Counted from the first letter of the stretch, positions 33,065 through 41,142 are shown. The stretch: 64,000 bases of DNA from Streptomyces sennicomposti (GCF_019890635.1 NZ_JAIOAB010000007.1:1-64000), one strand, 5' to 3'. Notes: generated from the letters alone by a model not told the origin. Numbers and translations: made by a program.

Positions 33065-33802
33065 GTGAAACGCGTACTCGTCGTGGACGACGATCCCACC
33101 GTCTCCGAGGTGGTCAGCGGCTATCTGGACCGGGCGGGCTTCGCCGTCGACGTGGCGGCCGACGGGCCCGCCGCGGTGGCCCGGGCCGCCGCCCGGCCGC
33201 CCGATCTGGTGGTGCTGGACCTGATGCTGCCCGGCATGGACGGCCTGGAGGTCTGCCGGCTCCTGCGCGAGAGGGGCCCGCTCCCCGTGATCATGCTGAC
33301 GGCGCGGGGCGACGAGGAGGACCGCATCCTCGGTCTGGAGGTCGGCGCGGACGACTACGTCACCAAGCCCTTCAGCCCCCGCGAGCTGGTGCTCCGGGTG
33401 CACTCGGTGCTCCGCCGCACGGGCGGGGCGGCGCCGGACCCCGCCGGTCCGCCCGGGTCCCGGCTGCGCGCCGGCCCGCTCGCCCTGGACCCGCACGCCC
33501 GCCGCGCCACCCGTAACGGGGCCGAACTCCGCCTGACCATCAGGGAGTTCGACCTACTGGAGTACTTCCTGCGGCATCCGGGCCGGGCCACGAGCCGGGA
33601 GGAGCTGATGCACGAGGTGTGGGGCTGGGAGTTCGGCGACCTGTCGACCGTCACCGTCCATGTGCGCCGGCTGCGCGAGAAGATCGAGGACGACCCGGCG
33701 CACCCGAGCCTGATCAGCACCGTGTGGGGCGTGGGCTACCGCTTCGACGCACCCGCCACGGACCTCGCGCCCCGGGCGACGGAGGCCGTCGATGGTGCGT
33801 GA
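33065..33802 (+). CDS. OmpR/PhoB-family response regulator
   Basis: A 245-aa regulator: receiver domain (about 1-120) with acidic pocket DDD (8-10), phospho-acceptor Asp52 (LDLMLPG), Thr79 and Lys101, then a winged-helix domain (about 140-232; RRATRNGAELRLTIREFDLL and VTVHVRRLREKIE). GTG start. The HK gene overlaps its end by 11 nt, so the two form one transcript. The 19-bp box upstream, repeated before the epimerase, GT2 operon and second Mo-oxidoreductase, suggests that this protein controls the whole locus and itself. Confidence 0.95.
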   Translation: MKRVLVVDDDPTVSEVVSGYLDRAGFAVDVAADGPAAVARAAARPPDLVVLDLMLPGMDGLEVCRLLRERGPLPVIMLTARGDEEDRILGLEVGADDYVTKPFSPRELVLRVHSVLRRTGGAAPDPAGPPGSRLRAGPLALDPHARRATRNGAELRLTIREFDLLEYFLRHPGRATSREELMHEVWGWEFGDLSTVTVHVRRLREKIEDDPAHPSLISTVWGVGYRFDAPATDLAPRATEAVDGA

Positions 33803-34904
33803 CACCCTCCTCATCGCGCTCTACGCGGCCGTCGGGGCGGCCGGGGCCGGCCTGCTCGGCATGGGCCTGCTGCGGCTGCTGCGCAACCGCTCCGTCGCGC
33901 TCTCCCTGACCGTGGTCGCCGCCGTCACGGTCGCGGCGATGCTCGCCGGGACCCTGCTGGTGTCCTGGGCGATGCTGCTGTCCGACCACGACCTGTGGGT
34001 CGTGACGATGGTCTGCCTCATGGCGGCGGTCGTCTCGCTGGCGGTGGCGCTCGCGCTCGGCCGCCAGGTCGTGCGCGGCAGCCGTGCCCTGACCGAGGCC
34101 ACCCGCTCGCTCGGGGACAACGGCCGGTTCACCCCGCCCGCCGCCGCGCCCACCGCCGAACTCGCCGCGCTGAGCCGCGAACTGGCCGCCACCGGCGCGA
34201 AACTGGCCGCCTCGCGCGAGCGGGAGCGCGCCCTGGAGGGCTCCCGGCGCGAACTGGTCGCCTGGATCTCGCACGACCTGCGCACCCCGCTCGCCGGACT
34301 CCAGGCGATGGCCGAGGCCCTGGAGGACGGCATGGTGGACGACCCGCGCGTCTACCACGCCCGGATCCGCACGGAGGTCGAGCGGATGAGCGGCATGGTC
34401 GGCGACCTCTTCGAACTCTCCCGCATCCAGGCCGGGGTCCTCGCCCTGAACACCACCCGGATGTCGGTCTACGACCTGGTCGGCGACGCGCTGGCGGGCG
34501 CCGCCGCCCTCGCCCGGGAGCGCGGCGTGTCGATCGTCGGCGACGGGGTCGAGCCGGTCCCGGTCGAGGTGGACGGCCGCGAGATGTCCCGTGTGCTGGC
34601 CAACCTGCTGGTCAACGCGATCCACCGCACGCCGTCCGACGGCACGGTCGCGGTCTCCGCCCGCCGGGAGGCCGACAGCGTCGTCGTGTCGGTGACCGAC
34701 GGCTGCGGCGGCATCCCCCCGGAGGACCTGCCGCGCGTCTTCGACACCGGCTGGCGCGGCACCGACGCACGGACTCCGCCGGCCGGTGCGGGCCTCGGCC
34801 TGGCCATCGTCCGCGGCATCGTCGAGGCCCACCAGGGCCGCGCCGCGGTCTCCAACGTCCCCGGCGGCTGCCGCTTCGAAGTGCGCCTGCCCGCCGCCGT
34901 GTGA
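33792..34904 (+). CDS. sensor histidine kinase
   Basis: A 370-aa kinase with about three N-terminal spans (residues 5-30, 36-62, 68-90) and no large extracytoplasmic domain, followed by a HAMP-like segment, the HisKA box (WISHDLRTPLAGLQ, His161) and the HATPase domain with N-box (NLLVNAIHRTP), G1 (DGCGGIPPEDLPRVF) and G2 (GAGLGLAIVRGIVEAHQG). The small loops suggest that it senses membrane or redox state, or acts through a partner. ATG 33792 lies within the regulator gene. Its last 90 bp are tandemly duplicated downstream (34915-35014). Confidence 0.95.
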   Translation: MVRDTLLIALYAAVGAAGAGLLGMGLLRLLRNRSVALSLTVVAAVTVAAMLAGTLLVSWAMLLSDHDLWVVTMVCLMAAVVSLAVALALGRQVVRGSRALTEATRSLGDNGRFTPPAAAPTAELAALSRELAATGAKLAASRERERALEGSRRELVAWISHDLRTPLAGLQAMAEALEDGMVDDPRVYHARIRTEVERMSGMVGDLFELSRIQAGVLALNTTRMSVYDLVGDALAGAAALARERGVSIVGDGVEPVPVEVDGREMSRVLANLLVNAIHRTPSDGTVAVSARREADSVVVSVTDGCGGIPPEDLPRVFDTGWRGTDARTPPAGAGLGLAIVRGIVEAHQGRAAVSNVPGGCRFEVRLPAAV

Positions 34905-35014
34905 GCTGTACGCCGGCATCGTCGAGGCCCACCAAGGCCGCACCGCGGTCTCCAACATCCCCGGCGGCTGCCGCTTCGAGGCGCGCCTGCCCGCCGCCGT
35001 GCGAGCTGTACGCC
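34815..35014 (+). repeat. 100-bp tandem duplication of the histidine-kinase 3' end
   Basis: Positions 34815-34914 (last 30 codons, stop and 10 bp) are repeated as 34915-35014 with about six substitutions. In the second copy the TGA is CGA. Because 100 is not a multiple of three, the duplicate is out of frame with the intact gene and noncoding. Confidence 0.95.
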
Positions 35015-35029
35015 GACCCGGGTCGCCGA

Positions 35030-35165
35030 CCGGCCCGAATCGTCGGCCGGCCCGAATCGTCGGCCGGCCCGAATCGCCGGCCGGCCCGAATCGCCGGCCG
35101 GACCGAATCGCCGGCCGGACCGGATCGCCGGCCGGCCCGAATCGCCGGCCGGCCCGGATCGCCGG
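35030..35165. repeat. 17-bp tandem array, 8 units
   Basis: Eight contiguous units of CCGGCCCGAATCGTCGG and variants (T/C at position 14, C/A at 6, A/G at 10) lie between the kinase and the convergent epimerase. CGG and CCG ends make each unit partly self-complementary, so the transcript could form many small hairpins. The 312-bp gap contains only this array and the 100-bp duplication. Confidence 0.95.
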
Positions 35166-35216
35166 TTGGACCGGCCGCCGGACCGGACCGGCCGCCGGGC
35201 GCCTCGCCGTCGCGGG

Positions 35217-36269
35217 TCAGCCGGCCCGCAGCGCGGCCGTCGCGAACCCCGCCATCCCCGCGGCGAAGCCGACCCGCGGCCGCCACCCCAGCTCCTCGCG
35301 CAACCGGCGTGAGGAGGCGGTGATGTGGCGGACGTCGCCGAGCCGGTACCGCCCGGTGACGACGGGCGGGCGCCCGCCGTACGCCCCGGCCAGCGCGGCG
35401 GCCATCTCACCGACCGTGTGCGGCTCGCCGCTGCCGACGTTGTACGCCCGCAGGCCTCCCTCGGGCAGCCCGGACAGCCCGTCCAGCACCGCGAGGTTGG
35501 CCCCGGCGACGTCCTGGACATGGACGAAGTCCCGCCGCTGGCCGCCGTCCTCGAACACCTGGGGTGCCTCGCCGCGCTCCAGCGCGGACCGGAACAGCGA
35601 GGCGACGCCCGCGTAGAAGGTATCGCGCGGCATCCCGGGGCCGTACACGTTGTGGTAGCGCAGCGCGGCGACCCGGCCGCCCGTCGCCCGCGCCCACGCG
35701 GCGGCGAGGTGTTCCTGCGCGAGCTTGGTGGCGGCGTAGACGTTGCGCGGATCGAGCGGGGCGTCCTCGGTCACGAGACCGGGAGCGAGCGGTTCGCCGC
35801 ACTCCGGGCAGGGCGGTTCAAAGCGTCCCGCGTCCAGGTCGGCCACCCGGCGCGGCCCGGGCCGTACGACGCCGTGGGACGGGCACGCGTAACGCCCCTC
35901 GCCGTAGACGACCATCGAACTCGCCAGCACCAGCCGCCGCACCCCCGCCTCGGCGAGGCCGGCCAGCAGCACCGCCGTACCGAGGTCGTTGCAGCCCACG
36001 TAGGCGGGTGCGTCGCCGAAGTCCTTGCCGAGCCCGACCATCGCCGCCTGGTGGCAGACGGCGTCCACGCCCCGCAGGGCCTCGCGCACGGCCGCGTGGT
36101 CACGGACGTCCCCGTGCCGGAAGTCCACGCCGTCGGGGACCGGCGGGGGCGTGGGGTGCGCGGCGGACAGCAGCGCGTCGAGCACGCGCACCTCGTGCCC
36201 GGCGCCGGTCAGGGCGTTCACGAGGTGCGAGCCGATGAAGCCCGCGCCTCCGGTGACCAGGATCAACAT
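35217..36269 (-). CDS. NAD-dependent epimerase/dehydratase (extended SDR) with a zinc-ribbon-like insert
   Basis: A 350-aa extended SDR acting on nucleotide sugars. The NAD-binding motif is GGAGFIG (residues 7-13). The catalytic set is Ser117/118 with Tyr178-x3-Lys182 (VYAATK), and YHNVYGPGMP and RRDFVHVQDVA complete the substrate site. An unusual insert between Ser and Tyr holds C129-x2-H132 and C154-x2-C157 (ACPSHG ... PPCPECG), suited to bind Zn. ATG 36269 lacks a spaced ribosome site, and the transcript may be leaderless; the 19-bp box lies 48 nt upstream. It probably makes the sugar used by the divergent glycosyltransferase operon. Confidence 0.9.
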   Translation of the reverse strand: MLILVTGGAGFIGSHLVNALTGAGHEVRVLDALLSAAHPTPPPVPDGVDFRHGDVRDHAAVREALRGVDAVCHQAAMVGLGKDFGDAPAYVGCNDLGTAVLLAGLAEAGVRRLVLASSMVVYGEGRYACPSHGVVRPGPRRVADLDAGRFEPPCPECGEPLAPGLVTEDAPLDPRNVYAATKLAQEHLAAAWARATGGRVAALRYHNVYGPGMPRDTFYAGVASLFRSALERGEAPQVFEDGGQRRDFVHVQDVAGANLAVLDGLSGLPEGGLRAYNVGSGEPHTVGEMAAALAGAYGGRPPVVTGRYRLGDVRHITASSRRLREELGWRPRVGFAAGMAGFATAALRAG

Positions 36270-36317
36270 GCCCTGACGGTACGGCCGCAGGCCCGTCCAC
36301 GAGGCGTACGACGCCGC

Positions 36318-36336
36318 GACGTCAGCGATCCGTAAG
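36318..36336 (-). promoter_or_regulatory. shared 19-bp box, copy 2 (upstream of the epimerase)
   Basis: On the minus strand CTTACGGATCGCTGACGTC, identical to copy 1 except for two central bases. It ends 48 nt before the epimerase start, exactly the spacing seen at the response regulator. Confidence 0.7.
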
Positions 36337-36358
36337 CCTTCGCGGCCGGGCCGTCCGT

Positions 36359-36460
36359 CCGGCGGGGCGCGGCCGGGCCGGGACGGGACGGGACGGGACG
36401 ACGGGACGTCCGGTGGGGCGCGGCCGGGGCTGGACGGGACGCCCGGCGGGGCGCGGCCGG
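36359..36460. repeat. 18-bp dispersed repeat, three copies
   Basis: CCGGCGGGGCGCGGCCGG occurs at 36359-36376, 36410-36427 (one change) and 36443-36460, separated by GGGAC-rich spacers. It lies between the epimerase and the second oxidoreductase, which otherwise share only the regulatory boxes. Confidence 0.85.
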
Positions 36461-36463
36461 GGC

Positions 36464-36482
36464 GACGTTCGTGACCTGTAAG
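36464..36482 (-). promoter_or_regulatory. shared 19-bp box, copy 3 (upstream of the second Mo-oxidoreductase)
   Basis: On the plus strand GACGTTCGTGACCTGTAAG, 14 of 19 positions identical to the reverse of copy 2. It ends 37 nt before ATG 36520, the same distance as from copy 1 to the GT2 start. It is weaker than copies 1 and 2. Confidence 0.5.
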
Positions 36483-36519
36483 GATTGCGCGATTCCCCGA
36501 CGCCGTTCCAGCCGCTGTG

Positions 36520-37671
36520 ATGGTCGGCATGAGAACGCTCCCCGTCCGCCCGCGACCGCCGGTGTTCCGCGGCGCGCTGCACGACGCCCGTACGGCGACC
36601 CGGATCGGGCGGTGGCTCGGCATCGCCTTCGCCATCTGCTTCGTCACCGGCCTGATCAGTCATGTCCTGCAACATCCGCCGCCGTGGGCGGCAGACGCGC
36701 TGCCGAGCCGTCCCGTCTGGGGCTACCGGCTGACCCAGGGCCTGCACGTGGCGTCCGGGATCGCCGCCGTACCGCTGCTGCTGACCAAGCTGTGGACCGT
36801 GTACCCGCGGCTCTTCGCGTGGCCGCCGGTGCGTTCGGCGGCGCACGCGCTGGAACGGCTGTCGGTCGGCGTGCTGGTGGCGGGAAGCGTCTTCGAGCTG
36901 GTGACCGGTCTGCTGAACACCGCGCAGTGGTACCCGTGGCCGTTCTCCTTCGTGCCGGCGCACTACGCGGTGGCCTGGCTGACGACCGGGGCGCTGCTGC
37001 TGCACCTCGCCGTCAAGGCACCCGAGATCAGGGCGCATTGGGCTCGCCGCTCCCCCGGCGCCCTCGCCCTTCCCGCGGCGGACGGCCCCGACCGGCGGTC
37101 GCTGCTGGCGGCGGTCGCCGCGGCCGTGGGCGCGGTCACGCTCACCACGGCCGGCCAGTCGTTCACCCCGCTGGGGCGGACCGACCTGCTCGCTCCCCGA
37201 CATCCCGGCCACGGCCCGCAGGGTTTGCCGGTCAACCGCACCGCCGCGGCGGCCGGCGTCGGCCGGGTCCCCGGCGCGTCCTACCGGCTGACCGTCGACG
37301 GGCCGCGCCCGTACACCCTCACCCTCGACGACCTGCGCGCACTGCCCCAGCACGAGGTGGAGTTGCCGATCGCCTGCGTCGAGGGGTGGAGCAAGTCGGC
37401 CCGCTGGACCGGGGTACGCGTGGCCGACCTGCTGGAACGGGCCGGCGCGCCGCGGCCCGCCCGGGTGCGCGTGGTGTCGCTGCAGCCGCGCGGCGCGTAC
37501 CGGGTGTCCGAGCTGGGACGCGCCCACGCGCACGACCCGCTGACCCTGCTGGCCCTGCGCCTGAACGGCGAGGAGCTGAGCCCGGACCACGGATACCCGG
37601 TCCGGCTCATCGCCCCGAACCGCCCCGGTGTGCTGCAGACCAAGTGGGTCGGCCGGCTGGAGGTGCTGTGA
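36520..37671 (+). CDS. membrane molybdopterin oxidoreductase with b-type cytochrome domain (second copy)
   Basis: A 383-aa paralogue of 27495-28943 without its long Arg-rich N-terminus. Four spans (about 25-185) keep the His positions (GLHVASG, AHALERL, PAHYAVAW, LHLAVK). A fifth span (about 200-220) leads to the extracytoplasmic molybdopterin domain (about 230-383) with the Mo-ligand Cys286 in PIACVEGWS. ATG 36520 is chosen because the 19-bp box is then 37 nt upstream, as at the GT2 gene; GTG 36517 and ATG 36529 are in frame, and none has a clear ribosome site. The stop overlaps the next start (TGATG). The likely role is a redox or protein-repair reaction at the cell surface. Confidence 0.88.
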   Translation: MVGMRTLPVRPRPPVFRGALHDARTATRIGRWLGIAFAICFVTGLISHVLQHPPPWAADALPSRPVWGYRLTQGLHVASGIAAVPLLLTKLWTVYPRLFAWPPVRSAAHALERLSVGVLVAGSVFELVTGLLNTAQWYPWPFSFVPAHYAVAWLTTGALLLHLAVKAPEIRAHWARRSPGALALPAADGPDRRSLLAAVAAAVGAVTLTTAGQSFTPLGRTDLLAPRHPGHGPQGLPVNRTAAAAGVGRVPGASYRLTVDGPRPYTLTLDDLRALPQHEVELPIACVEGWSKSARWTGVRVADLLERAGAPRPARVRVVSLQPRGAYRVSELGRAHAHDPLTLLALRLNGEELSPDHGYPVRLIAPNRPGVLQTKWVGRLEVL

Positions 37672-38321
37672 TGTCCCGACAGGCCGAAGCCGACGAGAAG
37701 GGCGGCAACACGTCGAGGGGCGCCGGGGCGGGACCGGTGCGTGTGCTGGCCGGTGCGGCCGGCGTGGCGCTGATGGGCACGGGTGTGTCGCTGCTGCTGG
37801 ACGTACGCGACCTGACCGGCGTCCTGGTCTGGCTCGGCGCGGCGCTGGCGGTGCACGACGTGCTGATCGCCCCGCTGGTCCTGCTCGCGGGGCTCGCCCT
37901 CACACGTGTCGGTGCGCGTGGGGCGCGGGGCGGTGTGCGTGGGACATGTGGCGGTGTGCGGGGGGCGCGGGGCGGGGCGCGTGGGCCGGTGCGGGGTGCG
38001 CTGCTGGTGGCGGGCGCGCTCACGGCCGTCGCCCTGCCTCCGCTGCTGCGGCCCGGTGATCCGGCCAACTCCTCGGTCCTGCCGCTGGATTACCTGCGGA
38101 ACTGGCTGCTCGCCCTGGCGGCGGTGGCGGCCGTCACGACGGCGCTGATCGCCGTACGACACTTCGTACGACCGCCCTTTGTACGACGGCGCTTCGCACA
38201 ACGACCCTTCGTGCGACGGCGTTTCGCGCGGCGTCCGTGGTGGTGGCGGACGAGGGCGGAGGCGGCCGGCGGCCCTCCGCAGCGTGCCGCTGACGACGTA
38301 TCCGAGGGGGGCCGGCGGTAG
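37671..38321 (+). CDS. small multi-span membrane protein with Arg-rich repeats
   Basis: A 216-aa protein whose start shares one base with the oxidoreductase stop. About four spans (GVALMGTGVSLLLDV, VLVWLGAALAVHDVLIAPLVLLAG, ALLVAGALTAVALPPLL, WLLALAAVAAVTTALIAV) match those of 26989-27492. The central cytosolic loop is a Gly/Arg repeat (GARGARGGVRG...), and the C-tail holds five pentapeptide repeats of the FVRRR type plus RRPWWWR. The spans are the conserved part; both repeats look like recent expansions. It is probably an accessory subunit of the molybdopterin oxidoreductase. Confidence 0.82.
   Translation: MSRQAEADEKGGNTSRGAGAGPVRVLAGAAGVALMGTGVSLLLDVRDLTGVLVWLGAALAVHDVLIAPLVLLAGLALTRVGARGARGGVRGTCGGVRGARGGARGPVRGALLVAGALTAVALPPLLRPGDPANSSVLPLDYLRNWLLALAAVAAVTTALIAVRHFVRPPFVRRRFAQRPFVRRRFARRPWWWRTRAEAAGGPPQRAADDVSEGGRR
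38160..38234 (+). repeat. 15-bp tandem repeat, 5 units, coding
   Basis: Five 15-bp units (CACTTCGTACGACCG and variants) encode RHFVR-PPFVR-RRFAQ-RPFVR-RRFAR in the tail of the membrane protein. Confidence 0.85.
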
Positions 38322-38415
38322 CGCGGCTCACCCGCCGCCGGGCCGGTGGCCCCTCCCGGACGTCACCGTATATTGGCCCGGCAACGTCGGTGCGTGCACG
38401 GGGGGTTGAGCGGAG

Positions 38416-39276
38416 TTGCGATCAGGTGGAAGACGCAGGGCGGCCGTGGCCGTCTGGCTCTGTGCCGTCGCTGTGCTAGTGCTCGGGGCGTGCGGGACGC
38501 AGGTGGCCGGGCGGGACGGGGGGTCGCCTTCGCCCGCGGTGAGCACGCCGATCCCGTGGACCACGGCGCAGCCCTCGGCGGTCACCGGAGTCCGGGTCGG
38601 CGGCGACCGCCGCACACTGCTCCTCGACACCCAGGTGCCCAGCGGCCCGCACGCGTGCGTGCGCGATCTCAAGGCGGTGCTCACCGAGCCGATGTCCGAC
38701 CTCGTACGGGTGCAGGTGACCTTCGTCTCACCCTCCGGAGACAGGGCCTCCGGGTGCACGAAGGAAAGCTCGGCCACGGCCCGGCTCACGCTGCCCGAAC
38801 CGCTCGGCGGCCGGGACGTCGTCGTGGACAACTACACGCGCTTCACCGCCGACGGCGCGAAGCCGCCCGCGCTGCGGTTGTGCGGGAAGCTGGGCTGCAC
38901 CCCGCCGGTCACCGGCTGCACCGCGGGCTCCTACGAGCAGGCGCTGACGACGGTCGACGCGCCCCTGCACACGTACCGGAATGCGGAGCGGTGCGACGGG
39001 AAGTGGCTGGTGCTGGACATCTCCTGGCGTACCGGTCCGGCCTGCGCCGGCTCGCCGGAGCCCGCCTGTTCCGCCCGGCTGGGGGACCGCTGGTTCTTCC
39101 GGGCGAAGAAGTCGGGCTGGGAGCCGATCGCCCGGACCACGGACGGCGGCTGCCGTGCCGTGCGGCAGCGGGAGCGGGCGTTCCCGGTCTCGCTGTGCGC
39201 GTCGCTGGCCCCGCTGCCCCCGTCGCTGCACCCGAGTCATGCCCCGTCGTCCGCCTCACCGACGCCCGCTTCCTGA
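38416..39276 (+). CDS. conserved hypothetical lipoprotein, 286 aa
   Basis: A TTG-initiated frame of 286 aa. An Arg-rich N-terminus, hydrophobic stretch AVWLCAVAVLVLGA and lipobox LGAC give a lipid-anchored extracellular protein. A Ser/Pro linker precedes a domain of about 210 residues with about ten Cys (for example CGKLGCTPPVTGC) that probably form disulfides. A GTG at codon 11 (AGGG 5-6 nt upstream) is an alternative start but leaves no positively charged N-terminus. It has typical coding bias. I do not recognise the family; function unknown. Confidence 0.75.
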   Translation: MRSGGRRRAAVAVWLCAVAVLVLGACGTQVAGRDGGSPSPAVSTPIPWTTAQPSAVTGVRVGGDRRTLLLDTQVPSGPHACVRDLKAVLTEPMSDLVRVQVTFVSPSGDRASGCTKESSATARLTLPEPLGGRDVVVDNYTRFTADGAKPPALRLCGKLGCTPPVTGCTAGSYEQALTTVDAPLHTYRNAERCDGKWLVLDISWRTGPACAGSPEPACSARLGDRWFFRAKKSGWEPIARTTDGGCRAVRQRERAFPVSLCASLAPLPPSLHPSHAPSSASPTPAS

Positions 39277-39350
39277 CCGCCCGCTTTCTGAGCACTCGTT
39301 TCCTGATGCCTGTTTCCTGATGCCCGGTTCCTGACGCCCGGTTCCTGGCG
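39264..39350. repeat. 14-15-bp degenerate repeat downstream of the lipoprotein gene
   Basis: About six copies of CCCGGTTCCTGACG-like sequence overlap the lipoprotein stop codon and run into the spacer before the convergent ClC gene. Confidence 0.75.
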
Positions 39351-39483
39351 TCCACTTGCCGACCAGGGGCATTCGGGGCATTCCCGGTCACGCCCGCTTC
39401 TCGGCCGGACGGCGTCCGGTAACCCGGCGCGGCCGGAGGCAGACGTCCGCGGCCGGGGGCGGACGCCGTCCCCGCGGCAGCGC

Positions 39484-40833
39484 TCAGCCCGCCTCCGCGG
39501 CGTGCGGCGCGGTGCGGCCGGCCGGCAGCGACTCGACCGTCACGAAACCCGCCACGGCGGCGAGGATCACCAGCGGGATCATCTCGGCGCTGCCGAACAG
39601 CAGCGCGGCCAGCAACGCGCTGCTGACCGGGAGTCGCAGGGCGGCCGCCCCGGCGGCGGCCACGCCCGCCGCCATGCCCGGGACGATCCCCAGGCCGGGC
39701 AGCGGAGCGAGCAGCACCCCGACCGCCGCACCGAGGAACAGCGCCGGGAAGACGGGGCCGCCGCGCAGGCTGCCGAGGCACAGCGCGTAGGCCGCGGCCT
39801 TGCACAGCAGTACGGCGACGAGTGCCCCGGCGCCCCAGGCGTGCGGCTCGGCGGCCAGCCGGGCCAGCACGGCCTGGCCGGACGAGGCGACTTCGACCGG
39901 CGACCGACCCGTGCCCAGCGCGTACGCCGCGGCGCACACGCCCGCCGCCAGCGCGCAGAGCGCCGTACGGGCGACCGTCCGCCGCGCCGACACGAAGACC
40001 GCGACCCGTCTCCCGGTCCACAGCAGCAGATGGAGGACGGCGGCGACGCCGACCGCCATCGGCAGCCCCCAGAGCACGTCCCCGGCGTCCAGACGGGGCA
40101 CCGGAACGCCCGGTTTCAGCGACAGGCTCCCGGTGGACAGGCCGGTCCAGCGGCCGAACCCGGTGAAGACGAGCGATCCGATCCCGCTGGACAGCAGCGC
40201 CGGCAGCATGACGGCGAACAGCCGCGTGCCGCCCGCACCGGCCACCTCCACCAGGATCACCGCGCCGACCAGGGCGTTGCCGAAGATGGCGGAGAGGGCC
40301 GCCGCCGCGCCGGCCGCGCCGAGGAGCGCGGTGCTCCCCGGGGTCACCGGGGCGCGGGCCAGGCGCCGCAGCAGCAGCGCCAGGCCGCCGCCGAGCGCGA
40401 TCAGCGGGGCCTCCGGGCCGAGCACCGCGCCGAACGGGAGGCTCGCCGCCGCCGCGAGGACCACTCCCGGCAGGGTGGCCGGGTCGGTCCCCGAGGAGTG
40501 CAGTCCGGCGGCGGGGACGTGTCCGCCCGTTCCCGGCAGACGCCGGACGACGAGGCCGACGGCGACGCCCGCCACCGCCAGCAGCGGCAGCGGCCACCAC
40601 CACGGAGGGGCGCTCCACCCCGAGGCGTCCGGCAGCGCCGTCCACAGCGCGTGCTCCAGCTCGTGGAGTCCGGCGAGGAACCAGAAGGCCGCCAGGGACA
40701 CCGGGACGCCGACGGCCGCCGAGAGCGCCAGCGTCCTGCGGTACGCGGAGGTGCGCAGCAGGTCCCGCAGACGGTCCGCCTCTTCCGGCTGCGTACCGGC
40801 GGGGGGTGCGGCGGGCGATCCCGGCTGCGTCAC
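39484..40833 (-). CDS. ClC-family chloride channel/transporter
   Basis: A 449-aa polytopic protein with about 12 hydrophobic segments. ClC landmarks: FGAVLGPEAPLIALGGGLA (the GxExP filter motif, GREGP in model ClCs) and GSLRGGPVFPALFLGAAVG (the GGxFxPxL motif). There is no C-terminal CBS pair. The residue equivalent to the gating Glu of GREGP is kept (Glu in GPEAP). GTG 40833 has AAGGA 6 nt upstream; the longer frame to 40899 lacks a ribosome site. Role: Cl- or other anion conductance, or H+-coupled exchange. Confidence 0.92.
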   Translation of the reverse strand: MTQPGSPAAPPAGTQPEEADRLRDLLRTSAYRRTLALSAAVGVPVSLAAFWFLAGLHELEHALWTALPDASGWSAPPWWWPLPLLAVAGVAVGLVVRRLPGTGGHVPAAGLHSSGTDPATLPGVVLAAAASLPFGAVLGPEAPLIALGGGLALLLRRLARAPVTPGSTALLGAAGAAAALSAIFGNALVGAVILVEVAGAGGTRLFAVMLPALLSSGIGSLVFTGFGRWTGLSTGSLSLKPGVPVPRLDAGDVLWGLPMAVGVAAVLHLLLWTGRRVAVFVSARRTVARTALCALAAGVCAAAYALGTGRSPVEVASSGQAVLARLAAEPHAWGAGALVAVLLCKAAAYALCLGSLRGGPVFPALFLGAAVGVLLAPLPGLGIVPGMAAGVAAAGAAALRLPVSSALLAALLFGSAEMIPLVILAAVAGFVTVESLPAGRTAPHAAEAG

Positions 40834-41080
40834 GGCGTCCTTCCTCGGTGTCGGCACGGGGCGGCCAGGGACGGCGCCCGTGGCCCTCGGACTCCTCATC
40901 GGCCGGCACGCGCCGCCCCTTGAGCCCGGCGCGCCGCGACACGCGGGCCGGGTCGGCCGGCCGTACCGGACGCTGGACGAGAGGCCGAATCGGGTCGGCG
41001 GCCGGCCGCGGTGGTGGCCGCGACGGCCGGCGTTACGCAGACGCCCCGATGGCCGGCGAGGCCGAGCTGCCGAGGCGACC
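40834..41080. other. intergenic region upstream of the ClC gene
   Basis: It should hold the ClC promoter. No motif or small gene was recognised. Confidence 0.4.
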
Positions 41081-41134
41081 GGCCTCCGGCGGACGGGCGG
41101 CCTCCGGCGGACAGGTGGCCTCCGGCGGACGGGC
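41081..41134. repeat. 18-bp tandem repeat, 3 units, after the GlxA-type gene
   Basis: Three units of GGCCTCCGGCGGACGGGC (the middle one with AC-AGGT) end 8 bp before the stop codon of the regulator on the minus strand. Confidence 0.9.
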
Positions 41135-41142
41135 GGCCTCGG

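Noticed and set aside
35030..35165. Possible CRISPR array because of regular short repeats
   Set aside because: Units are directly abutting 17-mers without spacers and no cas genes are present.
34786..35616. 276-aa frame running through the 100-bp duplication and 17-bp array
   Set aside because: It combines an out-of-frame piece of the kinase with repeat-encoded GPNRRPARI-like sequence; there is no ribosome site and it overlaps the epimerase antisense.
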